A stretch of 64,000 nucleotides of DNA from Terribacillus aidingensis (GTDB lineage: Bacteria > Bacillota > Bacilli > Bacillales > Amphibacillaceae): positions 282,001-346,000 of the forward strand of contig NZ_CP159996.1 of NCBI RefSeq assembly GCF_040703035.1, read 5' to 3'. Within the stretch, counting starts at the first letter, position 1. Each line of letters starts with the position of its first letter. The translations under genes were made by a program, and so were the position numbers. Positions 34,956-43,003 of this stretch are shown piece after piece. The notes under the pieces were generated by a model that saw only the letters and a list, made by a program, of their open reading frames with translations, was not told the origin of the DNA and did no database searches.

Positions 34956-35583
34956 AAGAAAGCAGCAATCTCTTTCTACAGCATTCGGAACAGTATTTTT
35001 ATTCGGATTGGGTCTCTTCTTTCTGCTATTCATTATCTCTGTTTTGGTAGAGAATGACGACAAAGAGCAGCAGGAAGGCAGAGTGCTGTCTGAAGATGTA
35101 CTAGCTTATCGGGATACGGTAGAACAGGAATTGGCTAAATCGAATCAGGAGTCTCTGGCGCCGCTCGTTCTCTCGGTTATGATGCAGGAATCCGGCGGCA
35201 GAGGAGATGATCCGATGCAGTCTTCTGAAAGCAGATGCGGTGAGGTTGGCTGCATCAAGAACCCAGAAGAGTCAGTTTCCTACGGTGTTGCCCATTTTCT
35301 CCGTATGCTGGAAGAAGCGGATGGAGAGGAAGCTGTCGCTATCCAAGCATATAACTTCGGAAGGGGTTTTATCGGTTTTGTTGAAGAAAACGGTGGCGAG
35401 TTCAGTGAGGACTTGGCAGTTCAATTCGCTCAGCAGCAATATAAGAAGGTTGATAATCCGGAAGACTACCGCTGTATAAGACCTGAGTCCGAAGAACTGG
35501 ATGCATGCTACGGAGATATTCATTATGTGGATGCAGTCTATAGCTACTTGCCGGCTGCTGAAGCGGCTTATAAAGAAAAATAA
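34930..35583 (+). CDS. Membrane-anchored lysozyme-like protein (CwlT N-domain type)
   Basis: A 217-residue protein with a lysine/arginine-rich start (KVKKKRKRKQQ), one membrane helix (about 20-40) and an outer lysozyme-like domain. The catalytic glutamate is in VMMQESGGRGDD, followed by SVSYGVAHFLRML and AIQAYNFGRGFIGFV, all typical of the CwlT/Tn916-Orf14 lysozyme domain. It probably cleaves peptidoglycan glycan strands. No NlpC/P60 domain is present, unlike CwlT. GTG 34930 or GTG 34939 may start it. It overlaps yfhO, so a wall-remodelling role beside glycosylation is plausible. Confidence 0.83.
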   Translation: MRKVKKKRKRKQQSLSTAFGTVFLFGLGLFFLLFIISVLVENDDKEQQEGRVLSEDVLAYRDTVEQELAKSNQESLAPLVLSVMMQESGGRGDDPMQSSESRCGEVGCIKNPEESVSYGVAHFLRMLEEADGEEAVAIQAYNFGRGFIGFVEENGGEFSEDLAVQFAQQQYKKVDNPEDYRCIRPESEELDACYGDIHYVDAVYSYLPAAEAAYKEK

Positions 35584-35612
35584 CCCCCACGCTTAAGCAG
35601 ATGGGGGTTTGA
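35582..35612. terminator. Convergent terminator, lysozyme-like / RpiR genes
   Basis: AACCCCCA pairs with TGGGGGTT across 12 bases; the minus strand continues into a T-rich tract. Confidence 0.75.
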
Positions 35613-36459
35613 AATTAGAAAACACATTGAAATCACGCCACGCCTCCTCGATTGTTCGGAGGCGTTTTTTTACGTCTGCAGCCTTTTCTTTTCCGATCAA
35701 AGCGATGAATGCATGAATCAGGCTGATCGGAGCAGTCAAGGAATGTGTCAGCGATGGAGATTTACTAGAAGCCATGAATGAATAATCCGCTGCTGTAAGC
35801 AATGGTGATGACAGCCCATCTGTAATGGCGATTGCTTTTGCACCACGGTCCTTTGCCATTTGGAACAATCGCAGCGTGTGATTGGAATAACGCACGAAGC
35901 TCAAAGCAATTAGTGCGTCATCTTCCCGTATCGTGGAGATCTGGTCTATTGCTCTGTCAGATGGTTCGACGATTTCTACATTCTCAAAGATGAATGAAAG
36001 ATGATAATGCAATAGATCGGCAACACTGACTGCACTGCGATTCGCTAAAATGAAAATCCGTTTAGAGTTGATCACTGTATCAGCTGCTGCATGGAAGGCA
36101 TGCATATCAATTGCCTCCATCGTTTCCTGGATGTTCGCTTGATCACGCAGGAAGATGGCATATAAGTCTTGGTCCTCTGACTGAGCTTCTTCTGAAGGAT
36201 GCTTGAACCGTTCGGTTGCATTCAGCTGCTCCTGCATAGCATTCTGCAAGGCGAGCTGCATCTCCGGAAACCCACGGTAACCCATGAAAGCAGCAAAACG
36301 GACGATCGTTGCATCACTCACACCTGCTGCATTCGCCAGTCCCTCTACATTGAGGAAAGGTGCCTGGTTTGGATGTTCGATAATGAAATTGGCAATTTTC
36401 TTCTGGGACTTCGACATCTGCTCCCGCTGACTGGAAATACGATGGTATATATCCGGCAT
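35593..36459 (-). CDS. MurR/RpiR family transcriptional regulator
   Basis: A 288-residue regulator. The N-terminal RpiR helix-turn-helix (SKSQKKIANFIIEHPNQAPF to VSDATIVRFAAFMGYRGF, residues 17-64) is followed by a SIS phosphosugar-binding domain with ILANRSAVSVADLLHY, LIALSFVRYSN and AKAIAITDG. Members respond to sugar phosphates such as GlcNAc-6-P or MurNAc-6-P. No obvious target operon adjoins it; coaA is immediately upstream on the same strand (23-base gap). Confidence 0.9.
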   Translation of the reverse strand: MPDIYHRISSQREQMSKSQKKIANFIIEHPNQAPFLNVEGLANAAGVSDATIVRFAAFMGYRGFPEMQLALQNAMQEQLNATERFKHPSEEAQSEDQDLYAIFLRDQANIQETMEAIDMHAFHAAADTVINSKRIFILANRSAVSVADLLHYHLSFIFENVEIVEPSDRAIDQISTIREDDALIALSFVRYSNHTLRLFQMAKDRGAKAIAITDGLSSPLLTAADYSFMASSKSPSLTHSLTAPISLIHAFIALIGKEKAADVKKRLRTIEEAWRDFNVFSNFKPPSA

Positions 36460-36482
36460 GACGGAAAAGACCCCTTTCGCTT

Positions 36483-37406
36483 TCAGAGTTTACGCAAATA
36501 TACGTCTTCGACCTCGTGATTGTTTCCTTTACGGAGGATAAGGTCGGAACGGCCTTTCGTTGGAAGTATGTTCTCATGTAAGTTCTTAGCGTTGATTTCC
36601 TCCCAGATTTTATCCGCTGATTCCAATGCTTCTTCAAGGGATACTTCTGCGTAATGGCGGAAGTAGGATTTAGGATCCTGGAAGGCTGTCGCGCGCAGCA
36701 TGAGGAAACGTTCTTTGTACCATTTTTCAATGTTTGATTCATCAGCATCGATATAGATTGAGAAATCGAAGAAGTCGCTGACAAAGAATTGATATTCCTT
36801 CTTCACTTGCAGTACATTCACGCCCTCAACAATCAGAATGTCTGGATCGGATACTAATTCTGTCTGTTCAGGCAGTACATCGTAGGTGAGATGGGAGTAT
36901 TGCGGCCCCGTAATATTTGTGCTGCCAGATTTCACCTGTCCCATAAAATCGATCAATGCCTTTATATCGTAGCTTTCCGGAAATCCTTTACGCTGCATCA
37001 GCTGCTTTTCTTTAAGAACAGCATTCGGATACAAAAATCCATCAGTCGTTACAAGCTCCGTTTTCTTATCAGGCAGTGCACGGGAAAGCAGTAATTGAAG
37101 CAATCGGGCGATAGTACTCTTTCCAACTGCCACACTTCCGGCGATGCCAATGATGAAAGGAACTTTCTTCTCGTTCGTACCGAGGAAGTTACCTGCTTTA
37201 GCGTGAAGCATTTCTGCTGACTCCAAATAGTAAGAGACAAGCTGTGTCAGCGGCATATAAGCAGTTTCTACCTCTGGCAAAGAAATCCTCGTATTTATTC
37301 CCCGGATTTCTTCAAGCTCTGTTTGAGTCAGGGGCGGTGTCTTCGTTTCCGAAAGAGCAGCCCACGCCTCCCGGGGAAAATGATAATAAGGTTTGTATGT
37401 ATGCAT
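36483..37406 (-). CDS. coaA: Pantothenate kinase, type I
   Basis: A 307-residue kinase that phosphorylates pantothenate, the first committed step of coenzyme A synthesis. The P-loop is GIAGSVAVGKSTIARLL (about residues 90-106), followed by VTTDGFLYPN, the RKGFPESYD segment, YSHLTYDV, the IVEGVNVLQ strand, and RDSYFRHYAE-like FQDPKSYFRHYAE. The family length fits. ATG 37406 follows GAGGGTAATC; the GTG codon four residues earlier is less likely. It diverges from the trehalose operon. Confidence 0.96.
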   Translation of the reverse strand: MHTYKPYYHFPREAWAALSETKTPPLTQTELEEIRGINTRISLPEVETAYMPLTQLVSYYLESAEMLHAKAGNFLGTNEKKVPFIIGIAGSVAVGKSTIARLLQLLLSRALPDKKTELVTTDGFLYPNAVLKEKQLMQRKGFPESYDIKALIDFMGQVKSGSTNITGPQYSHLTYDVLPEQTELVSDPDILIVEGVNVLQVKKEYQFFVSDFFDFSIYIDADESNIEKWYKERFLMLRATAFQDPKSYFRHYAEVSLEEALESADKIWEEINAKNLHENILPTKGRSDLILRKGNNHEVEDVYLRKL

Positions 37407-37451
37407 GATTACCCTCAACTTCTGTCTGCGGATTTGAGAAATAGTGCAAAG

Positions 37452-37465
37452 TAAAAACGGTTACA
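37452..37465 (+). promoter_or_regulatory. cre-like site upstream of treP
   Basis: TAAAAACGGTTACA differs from the cre consensus TGWAANCGNTNWCA only at the second base. CcpA control of the B. subtilis trehalose operon makes this plausible. Confidence 0.4.
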
Positions 37466-37541
37466 AATACTTTTCCATTTTACTACGACAAAATTTAATA
37501 ATCCAGAGCTGAATCTTGGGGTATAGAAGAGTGGGTATTTC

Positions 37542-37570
37542 TTGCATAACTTGTATATACAAGTTATGCT
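37542..37570 (+). promoter_or_regulatory. treP promoter with TreR operator in the spacer
   Basis: TTGCAT (37542-37547) and TATGCT (37565-37570) are 17 bases apart. A perfect 26-bp palindrome (half GCATAACTTGTAT, 37544-37569) fills the spacer and reaches into both hexamers. Its core TTGTATATACAA resembles known TreR operators. Confidence 0.8.
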
Positions 37571-37615
37571 ATTGTTGTATTCGCTTACATTACAAAACTA
37601 GGTGAGGTGGCAGAA

Positions 37616-39025
37616 GTGGATCTAAGACAACAGGCAGAAGAAATACTGGCAGCACTTGGAGGGAAAGAGAATATCCAAGCTGCAACACATTGCGTCACGC
37701 GGCTACGGCTGGCGTTGGCCGATGAGAGTAAAGTAGATAAAGATGCACTGCAGAACATTGATGTTGTAAAGGGTTCTTTTTCAGCGAATAACCAGTATCA
37801 GGTTGTTATCGGTCAAGGTACGGTGGATAAAGTATATAAAGAGTTCATTCAGGTTGCCGAAGTCGGGGAATCTACAAAGGATGAAGTGAAGGAAACGGCA
37901 AGTAAGAAGGGTAATCCGCTGCAAAGAGCATTAAAAACGCTTGGCGACATTTTCATTCCCATTTTGCCGGCTATCGTAACTGCGGGTTTATTGCTAGGTA
38001 TTCATAACATCTTAAATAATCCAGGTATCTTCTTCGACAATGCATCAATCATTGAGGTTTATCCGCAATGGGCGGGTATTGCTGATATGATTTATGTAAT
38101 CGCTAACACGGCCTTTGCCTTCCTGCCGGCACTGATAGGCTGGTCGGCAGTCAAGAAATTCGGAGGCAGTCCGCTGCTAGGGATGGTGCTCGGATTGGCA
38201 TTGATTCATCCGTCCCTATTGAATCCGACTGATTATGCTAGCGCTGCCCTGGAAGGAAATGCGCCAGTATGGAATCTGTTCGGACTGGAGATCCAGCGTA
38301 TCGGATATCAAGGGCAAGTGCTGCCGGTACTTTTCGCAGCATGGGTCTTAGCTAAAATAGAAATATTCCTTCGTCGTAAAGTACCAGATAGTTTTCAGCT
38401 GCTCGTTGTCGCTCCTGTAGCACTACTGCTTACTGGTATTGTAAGCTTCATCGTAATCGGGCCAATTATGTTCATCGTTGGAAATGCCATTACAGATGGC
38501 TTCGTAGCTGTATTCGATACAGTCGCTCCAGTTGGCGGTTTACTGTACGGTGCTCTTTATGGAGCTTTGGTCGTTACCGGATTGCACCATACATTCCTTG
38601 CGTTGGATTTACAGCTGATTGCTAATACAGGTGCAACCTTCTTATGGCCGATACTGGCATTGTCGAATATATCCCAAGGTTCTGCAACGCTTGGTGTGAT
38701 GCTGGCAACGAAGGATGAGAAGCTGAGAGGGTTATCACTGACGTCTTGGATCAGTGCTTGGCTCGGCGTAACAGAACCAGCAGTGTTCGGTGTGAATCTG
38801 CGATTCCGTTATCCATTCTTCCTTGCTCTTGGAGCTTCGGCTGTCGCTGGGACATTCATTGCCTGGAGAGGTGTGGAGGCAAGTTCGGTAGGAATCGGCG
38901 GTGTACCGGGTATCTTTTCTATACTGCCGGTGAGCTGGGGAGCCTTTGCAATCGGTATGGGAATAGTCATTGTGGTGCCGTTCGTCACAACGTATCTAGT
39001 AGCTAAAAGAAAAAAGAATGTGTAA
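37616..39025 (+). CDS. treP: Trehalose-specific PTS enzyme IIBC
   Basis: A 469-residue PTS permease importing trehalose as trehalose 6-phosphate. The EIIB domain (about 1-90) has the phosphorylated cysteine in ATHCVTRLRL, then VVKGSFSANNQYQVVIGQG. The EIIC domain has about ten membrane segments with GALYGALVVTGLHHTFLALD and the late GVTEPAVFGVNLR. No EIIA domain is present, as in B. subtilis TreP, so a shared glucose-type IIA is needed. GTG 37616 has GGTGAGGTGG upstream; GTG 37607 is the longer alternative. Confidence 0.95.
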   Translation: MDLRQQAEEILAALGGKENIQAATHCVTRLRLALADESKVDKDALQNIDVVKGSFSANNQYQVVIGQGTVDKVYKEFIQVAEVGESTKDEVKETASKKGNPLQRALKTLGDIFIPILPAIVTAGLLLGIHNILNNPGIFFDNASIIEVYPQWAGIADMIYVIANTAFAFLPALIGWSAVKKFGGSPLLGMVLGLALIHPSLLNPTDYASAALEGNAPVWNLFGLEIQRIGYQGQVLPVLFAAWVLAKIEIFLRRKVPDSFQLLVVAPVALLLTGIVSFIVIGPIMFIVGNAITDGFVAVFDTVAPVGGLLYGALYGALVVTGLHHTFLALDLQLIANTGATFLWPILALSNISQGSATLGVMLATKDEKLRGLSLTSWISAWLGVTEPAVFGVNLRFRYPFFLALGASAVAGTFIAWRGVEASSVGIGGVPGIFSILPVSWGAFAIGMGIVIVVPFVTTYLVAKRKKNV

Positions 39026-39044
39026 TCAAGGAAAGGAGATTATA

Positions 39045-40718
39045 ATGCGCGAACCATGGTGGAAGAGAAGTACTGTATATCAAATTTACCCGAAAAGCTT
39101 TCATGATACGACAGGCAATGGAATGGGGGATTTGCAGGGAATAATCGAAAAGCTCGATTATTTGAAGGAGCTCGGTATTGATATGGTGTGGCTGACGCCA
39201 ATCTACCGATCGCCGCAGCGTGATAATGGGTATGATATCAGTGATTATTACGAGATTGAACCTGCTTACGGTACGATGGAAGATGTGGAAAGATTAATAG
39301 GGGAATTGCATGAGCGTGATATGAAGCTGATGATGGATATCGTCATCAATCACACCTCAACTGATCACGAATGGTTCCGCCAGGCGAAATCTTCAAAGGA
39401 TAATCCTTACCGTGATTATTATATTTGGCGAGATCCGCACGATGGCGCAGAACCGAATAACTGGGTATCCAAGTTTGGAGGTAATGCCTGGAGTTTAGAG
39501 GAACATACGAATCAGTATTATTTACATCTTTTCGACAAGACGCAGGCGGATCTTAACTGGGAGAATGAAAAGGTGCGGAAAGATTTGTTCAAGATGATGA
39601 ATTTCTGGGCAGAGAAGGGTCTTGATGGATTCCGTCTGGATGTTATCAACCTTGTTTCAAAAGTCCAGAGCCTACCCTATGATCATGATGCCCCAGATGG
39701 TCAATTTGGGAAAGAGTACTACACAGACGGACCTCGAATCCACGAATTCATGCATGAAATGAACCAGGAAGTTTTCACACCTCATAGTCTAGTAACAGTT
39801 GGCGAGATGTCGTCTACTAGCTTGGCTTCTTGCCAGCAGTATACAAAACCAGATGCCGAGGAGTTGAGTATGACATTCAATTTCCACCATCTGAAGGTGG
39901 ATTATGATAACGGAATGAAGTGGACAGATGGTAAGCTGGAGTTCATTAAGCTGAAGCAGATTTTATCTGACTGGCAAATCGGTATGCATGAGGTAGGTGG
40001 CTGGAATGCCCTCTTCTGGTGCAATCATGATCAGCCGCGTATTGTCAGCAGGTTCGGAGATGACGGTCAATACTGGAAGGAATCAGCAAAGATGCTGGCA
40101 ACCGTTCTGCACATGATGCAAGGAACTCCTTATATTTATCAAGGAGAAGAGATTGGAATGACCGACCCGAAGTTTTCTAACATCGAAGATTATAAGGATG
40201 TAGAAACCCACAATGCATTTCAAGCCCTCAAAGAGGATGGTATGGGCAGTGAACTAGCCTTGAGAATCATCCAGCGCCGCTCCCGGGATAATTCGCGGAC
40301 TCCGATGCAGTGGAACCAAGAAAAAAATGCTGGCTTTACTGATGGAAATCCGTGGATTGCAGTGGCATCGAATTATGCTGATATCAACGTTGAAAAGGCG
40401 CTGCAGGATGATGATTCGATTTTCTATCATTATCAAAAGCTGATTAGATTGCGGAAGGAATATGCTATCATAACCCATGGAGACTATGAACCGATATGTA
40501 TGGATGATGATCGTGTCTTCTGTTATGAACGGAAGTGGAATGGTGAAAAATTGCTTGTCGTAGCGAATTTCTTTGGAGAGACAGCAGAATTTTCCTATCC
40601 GAAAGAACACATGGCAAAAGCAGAAATCCTGCTTTCCAATTATGCTGATAGTCCGTCAGATTACAGAAAGATACGGCTTCGCCCGTACGAAGCGGTCATT
40701 TACCATAGTAAAGCGTAA
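39045..40718 (+). CDS. treA: Alpha,alpha-phosphotrehalase (GH13)
   Basis: A 557-residue glycoside hydrolase that splits trehalose 6-phosphate into glucose and glucose 6-phosphate. GH13 motifs: YQIYPKSFHD at the start, MDIVINHTS, the nucleophile in GFRLDVIN, acid/base Glu in VTVGEMSST, and NHDQPR for the transition-state Asp. TPMQWNQEKNAGFT is typical of oligo-1,6-glucosidase-type enzymes. ATG 39045 follows AAAGGAGATTATA. It lies 19 bases after treP in the tre operon. Confidence 0.95.
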   Translation: MREPWWKRSTVYQIYPKSFHDTTGNGMGDLQGIIEKLDYLKELGIDMVWLTPIYRSPQRDNGYDISDYYEIEPAYGTMEDVERLIGELHERDMKLMMDIVINHTSTDHEWFRQAKSSKDNPYRDYYIWRDPHDGAEPNNWVSKFGGNAWSLEEHTNQYYLHLFDKTQADLNWENEKVRKDLFKMMNFWAEKGLDGFRLDVINLVSKVQSLPYDHDAPDGQFGKEYYTDGPRIHEFMHEMNQEVFTPHSLVTVGEMSSTSLASCQQYTKPDAEELSMTFNFHHLKVDYDNGMKWTDGKLEFIKLKQILSDWQIGMHEVGGWNALFWCNHDQPRIVSRFGDDGQYWKESAKMLATVLHMMQGTPYIYQGEEIGMTDPKFSNIEDYKDVETHNAFQALKEDGMGSELALRIIQRRSRDNSRTPMQWNQEKNAGFTDGNPWIAVASNYADINVEKALQDDDSIFYHYQKLIRLRKEYAIITHGDYEPICMDDDRVFCYERKWNGEKLLVVANFFGETAEFSYPKEHMAKAEILLSNYADSPSDYRKIRLRPYEAVIYHSKA

Positions 40719-40731
40719 AGGCCTGATAGGG

Positions 40732-41445
40732 ATGGAGAAGAAGTTTCAAACAATCTATGATTTGTTAGCAAGAGAAATCCAAACAGAGAAAATCAAGGCA
40801 GGACAGCTGCTGCCTTCTGAAAACGAACTGACGGAGAGATTTGCGACATCCAGGGAAACGGTTCGCAAAGCCTTGCAATTGCTGTCCCAAAATGGGTACA
40901 TCCAAAAGCTGCAAGGAAAAGGCTCGGTCGTGCTTGAACAGGATAAGCTGCCTTTGCCGGTCAGCGGATTGACGAGCTTCAAGGAGCTGGCCCGCTCGAT
41001 GTCGCAGAAGGTGGAGACATATGTATCGTCACTTTCTAGTAAGGAAGCGAGTGGCATTACCCAACAGCTGCTGCAATGTGAGGAAGGTGCGCCTGTATGG
41101 GAGCTTCATCGTTTGCGTAAGCTGGATGGCGAAGCGGTCATCTATGATAAAGATTTACTGTTGAAGGAACTTGCTCCTGGTTTAACAGAAGAAATAGCAG
41201 CTGACTCAATCTATGATTATCTGGAACAGGATCTAGGGTTATCCATTAGTTATGCAAAGAAAGAAGTTGTCGTTGAAGAAGCTCATGCGGAAGATAAAGC
41301 AATAATGGATTTGGGAAGTTATCAACAGCTTGTCGTAGTGCGCAGTGCAGTTTATCTTGAAGATACAACTTTATTCCAATATACCGAGTCGAAGCATCGA
41401 CCGGACAAGTTTCGTTTTGTCGATTTTGCTCGAAGAACAAAATGA
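40732..41445 (+). CDS. treR: GntR-family trehalose operon repressor
   Basis: A 237-residue GntR/HutC regulator with an N-terminal winged helix (PSENELTERFATSRETVRKA, about residues 25-44, then LLSQNGYIQKLQGKGSVV) and a C-terminal UTRA ligand-binding domain. It should bind the palindrome in the treP promoter and release it with trehalose 6-phosphate. ATG 40732 gives the family length, though its ribosome site is weak (GATAGGG), suggesting low or coupled translation after treA, 13 bases upstream. Confidence 0.93.
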   Translation: MEKKFQTIYDLLAREIQTEKIKAGQLLPSENELTERFATSRETVRKALQLLSQNGYIQKLQGKGSVVLEQDKLPLPVSGLTSFKELARSMSQKVETYVSSLSSKEASGITQQLLQCEEGAPVWELHRLRKLDGEAVIYDKDLLLKELAPGLTEEIAADSIYDYLEQDLGLSISYAKKEVVVEEAHAEDKAIMDLGSYQQLVVVRSAVYLEDTTLFQYTESKHRPDKFRFVDFARRTK

Positions 41446-41454
41446 GAAATAAAT

Positions 41455-41490
41455 AAAATGTGCATAGCTTAAAGGCTATGCACATTTTAT
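41455..41490 (+). terminator. Rho-independent terminator of the tre operon
   Basis: A perfect 14-bp stem (AAAATGTGCATAGC / GCTATGCACATTTT). Confidence 0.88.
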
Positions 41491-41607
41491 TGTGGGTAAA
41501 GAGAAGCTTGTACACAGAAAAATTCTGTTTGTTCACATAATTTGTGTGTAACGCAAGTTATGCACAGAAAAATTTGACGAATGCTGGTGCAATCCATTTT
41601 ATCCACA
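41491..41607. repeat. Cluster of DnaA-box-like sites
   Basis: Within 117 bases lie TGTGGGTAA (41491-41499, complement TTACCCACA), TTGTACACA (41508-41516), TTATGCACA (41558-41566) and the consensus TTATCCACA (41599-41607). CACAGAAAAATT also recurs exactly 50 bases apart (41513 and 41563). Two of four match TTATNCACA fully. Confidence 0.5.
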
Positions 41608-41619
41608 GGTGGATATCAT

Positions 41620-42111
41620 TTAAGGGCGAATCCGCTTGCCTAAAATAACTAAATCCCGCTCGATGCCATCTAATTCGGCTACGTTCGGCATATCAGCCCA
41701 GCGCTCAAATCCGAAACGCTCAAAAAGTTTAATGCTCGGTTCATTATGTCCAAAAACGAAACCTAGAACGGTCTTGAAATCCAATGCTTCAGACTGGTCT
41801 AGAACGAACTGGAGCATATCTTTTCCTAATCCTTTTCCTCTGGCATCCTGATGAATATAGATGCTGACTTCCACCGTTTTGTGATAAGCTGCCCGGCCAT
41901 AAAACGGCTCCAAGCTGATCCAGCCCAGTACGATTCCGTCTTCCTCCACGACCCAAAGCGGTCGCTGTTCTGTATGATGCTGGAACCAATCCAGTCTGCT
42001 TTCCACTGATATCTCTTCCAAGTCTGCGGTGACCATTCTGCCGGCAATCGTGGAATTATAAATGGAAACAATTGCGGGAAGATCGTGAAGTTCTGCGATG
42101 CGGTATTGCAT
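41620..42111 (-). CDS. GNAT N-acetyltransferase, phosphinothricin acetyltransferase-like
   Basis: A 163-residue GNAT enzyme. It starts YRIAELHDLPAIVSIYNSTI and has the acceptor-side segment PLWVVEEDGIVLGWISLEPF, then the acetyl-CoA loop IYIHQDARGKGLGKDMLQ (Q/RxxGxG/A as ARGKGLG) and FGHNEPSIKLFERFGFERW. It resembles B. subtilis YwnH and the bar/pat subgroup. The acceptor may be a small amine or methionine sulfoximine-like compound. ATG 42111 is 7 bases after GGGGG; the ATG two codons earlier is too close. Confidence 0.87.
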   Translation of the reverse strand: MQYRIAELHDLPAIVSIYNSTIAGRMVTADLEEISVESRLDWFQHHTEQRPLWVVEEDGIVLGWISLEPFYGRAAYHKTVEVSIYIHQDARGKGLGKDMLQFVLDQSEALDFKTVLGFVFGHNEPSIKLFERFGFERWADMPNVAELDGIERDLVILGKRIRP

Positions 42112-42227
42112 GTCCATTCCCCCATGGTTTTTGACTAATTATACTAAACGGTTAGATAGAAGAATAGTCTGAATGAGTTTGGGGTACTAGGTAAGCAGGT
42201 GAAATGGCAGATGAGAGGATGTGGATT

Positions 42228-42461
42228 ATGTATTCAGTAACATTCGGTAAATTGCTGCAATTCGCTGCTATCGGCTTAGTGATTGGCTTCATCATTGGTA
42301 TGGTCGCTATGCTCGGCTTTGATTTAAACTTTATGGCTATGATTCTAAGTGTATTGCTCAGCATCATTGGAGCATTTGCGGCAGGTATGTACGCGGAGCT
42401 GTATCATATTAGGCAGGCAGTGAATGAACAGACGGAGAAGACATTGAAAAAAAGAGGGTAA
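42228..42461 (+). CDS. Small two-helix membrane protein
   Basis: A 77-residue protein with two hydrophobic helices (about residues 9-30 and 35-55) and a charged C-terminal helix (ELYHIRQAVNEQTEKTLKKR). GAGAGG lies 9 bases before ATG 42228; earlier ATG codons (42204, 42219) lack a ribosome site. The family is not recognised. It is followed by its own terminator. Confidence 0.6.
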   Translation: MYSVTFGKLLQFAAIGLVIGFIIGMVAMLGFDLNFMAMILSVLLSIIGAFAAGMYAELYHIRQAVNEQTEKTLKKRG

Positions 42462-42465
42462 TAAG

Positions 42466-42507
42466 AAGTTTCGGCTGCTGCATATAGCGGCTGAACTTTT
42501 TTTTGAT
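42466..42507 (+). terminator. Terminator of the small membrane protein gene
   Basis: An imperfect hairpin (AGTT..CGGCTGCT / AGCGGCTGAACT) with a run of eight Ts. Confidence 0.7.
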
Positions 42508-42512
42508 AAAAT

Positions 42513-42545
42513 TTATTTCACATGTATGAAATAATAATGTATACT
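42513..42545 (+). promoter_or_regulatory. Promoter and MarR-type operator
   Basis: TTATTTCA-CATGTA-TGAAATAA (42513-42534) is an inverted repeat overlapping the -35 TTCACA (42517-42522). The -10 TATACT (42540-42545) follows after 17 bases. The arrangement suggests autorepression by the MarR protein. Confidence 0.6.
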
Positions 42546-42580
42546 AATACTAGTAGAAAGCAGTAATTGGGGGTCTGTAA

Positions 42581-42985
42581 GTGGAAAGCAGAGATATGAT
42601 TGATTTTATCGAATTAGTACGTAATGTCAATAAAGCGTTGCGTAAGGAATGGGATTTTCAGATTTCCGGACCGCAGCTTGTCTTGTTGAGGCTGTTAAAA
42701 AATAGCGGGCCGATGCGTATGTCTGATTTGGCTGAGGAAGTGGGTATCAGCTTTAGCGGGGCAACGAACTTAGGAAACCGCATGATCAAGGATGGCTACT
42801 TGGAGCGAATCCACTCAGAAAAGGATCGTCGGGTTGTCATGCTTGCAATTACGCAAAAGGGATCTGACTTCTATGAGAGTTTTTCTGGAGCAAGGGACAA
42901 AGCATTCAGTTCTTTCCTCGGTAAACTAACAGAAGAGGAGAAAAACGAGTTCATCCGGCTCAGCCGTAAAATGCTCGCTGATTAA
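42581..42985 (+). CDS. MarR family transcriptional regulator
   Basis: A 134-residue winged-helix regulator: FQISGPQLVLLRLLKNSGPM, recognition helix region MSDLAEEVGISFSGATNLGN, and wing RIHSEKDRRVVMLAITQKG, the most diagnostic MarR block. GTG 42581 follows GGGGGTCTGTAA. An MFS efflux gene lies 18 bases downstream, so it is the likely local repressor of that pump, released by a toxic ligand. Confidence 0.92.
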   Translation: MESRDMIDFIELVRNVNKALRKEWDFQISGPQLVLLRLLKNSGPMRMSDLAEEVGISFSGATNLGNRMIKDGYLERIHSEKDRRVVMLAITQKGSDFYESFSGARDKAFSSFLGKLTEEEKNEFIRLSRKMLAD

Positions 42986-43003
42986 TAGAAAGGGGATGTG
43001 TGT

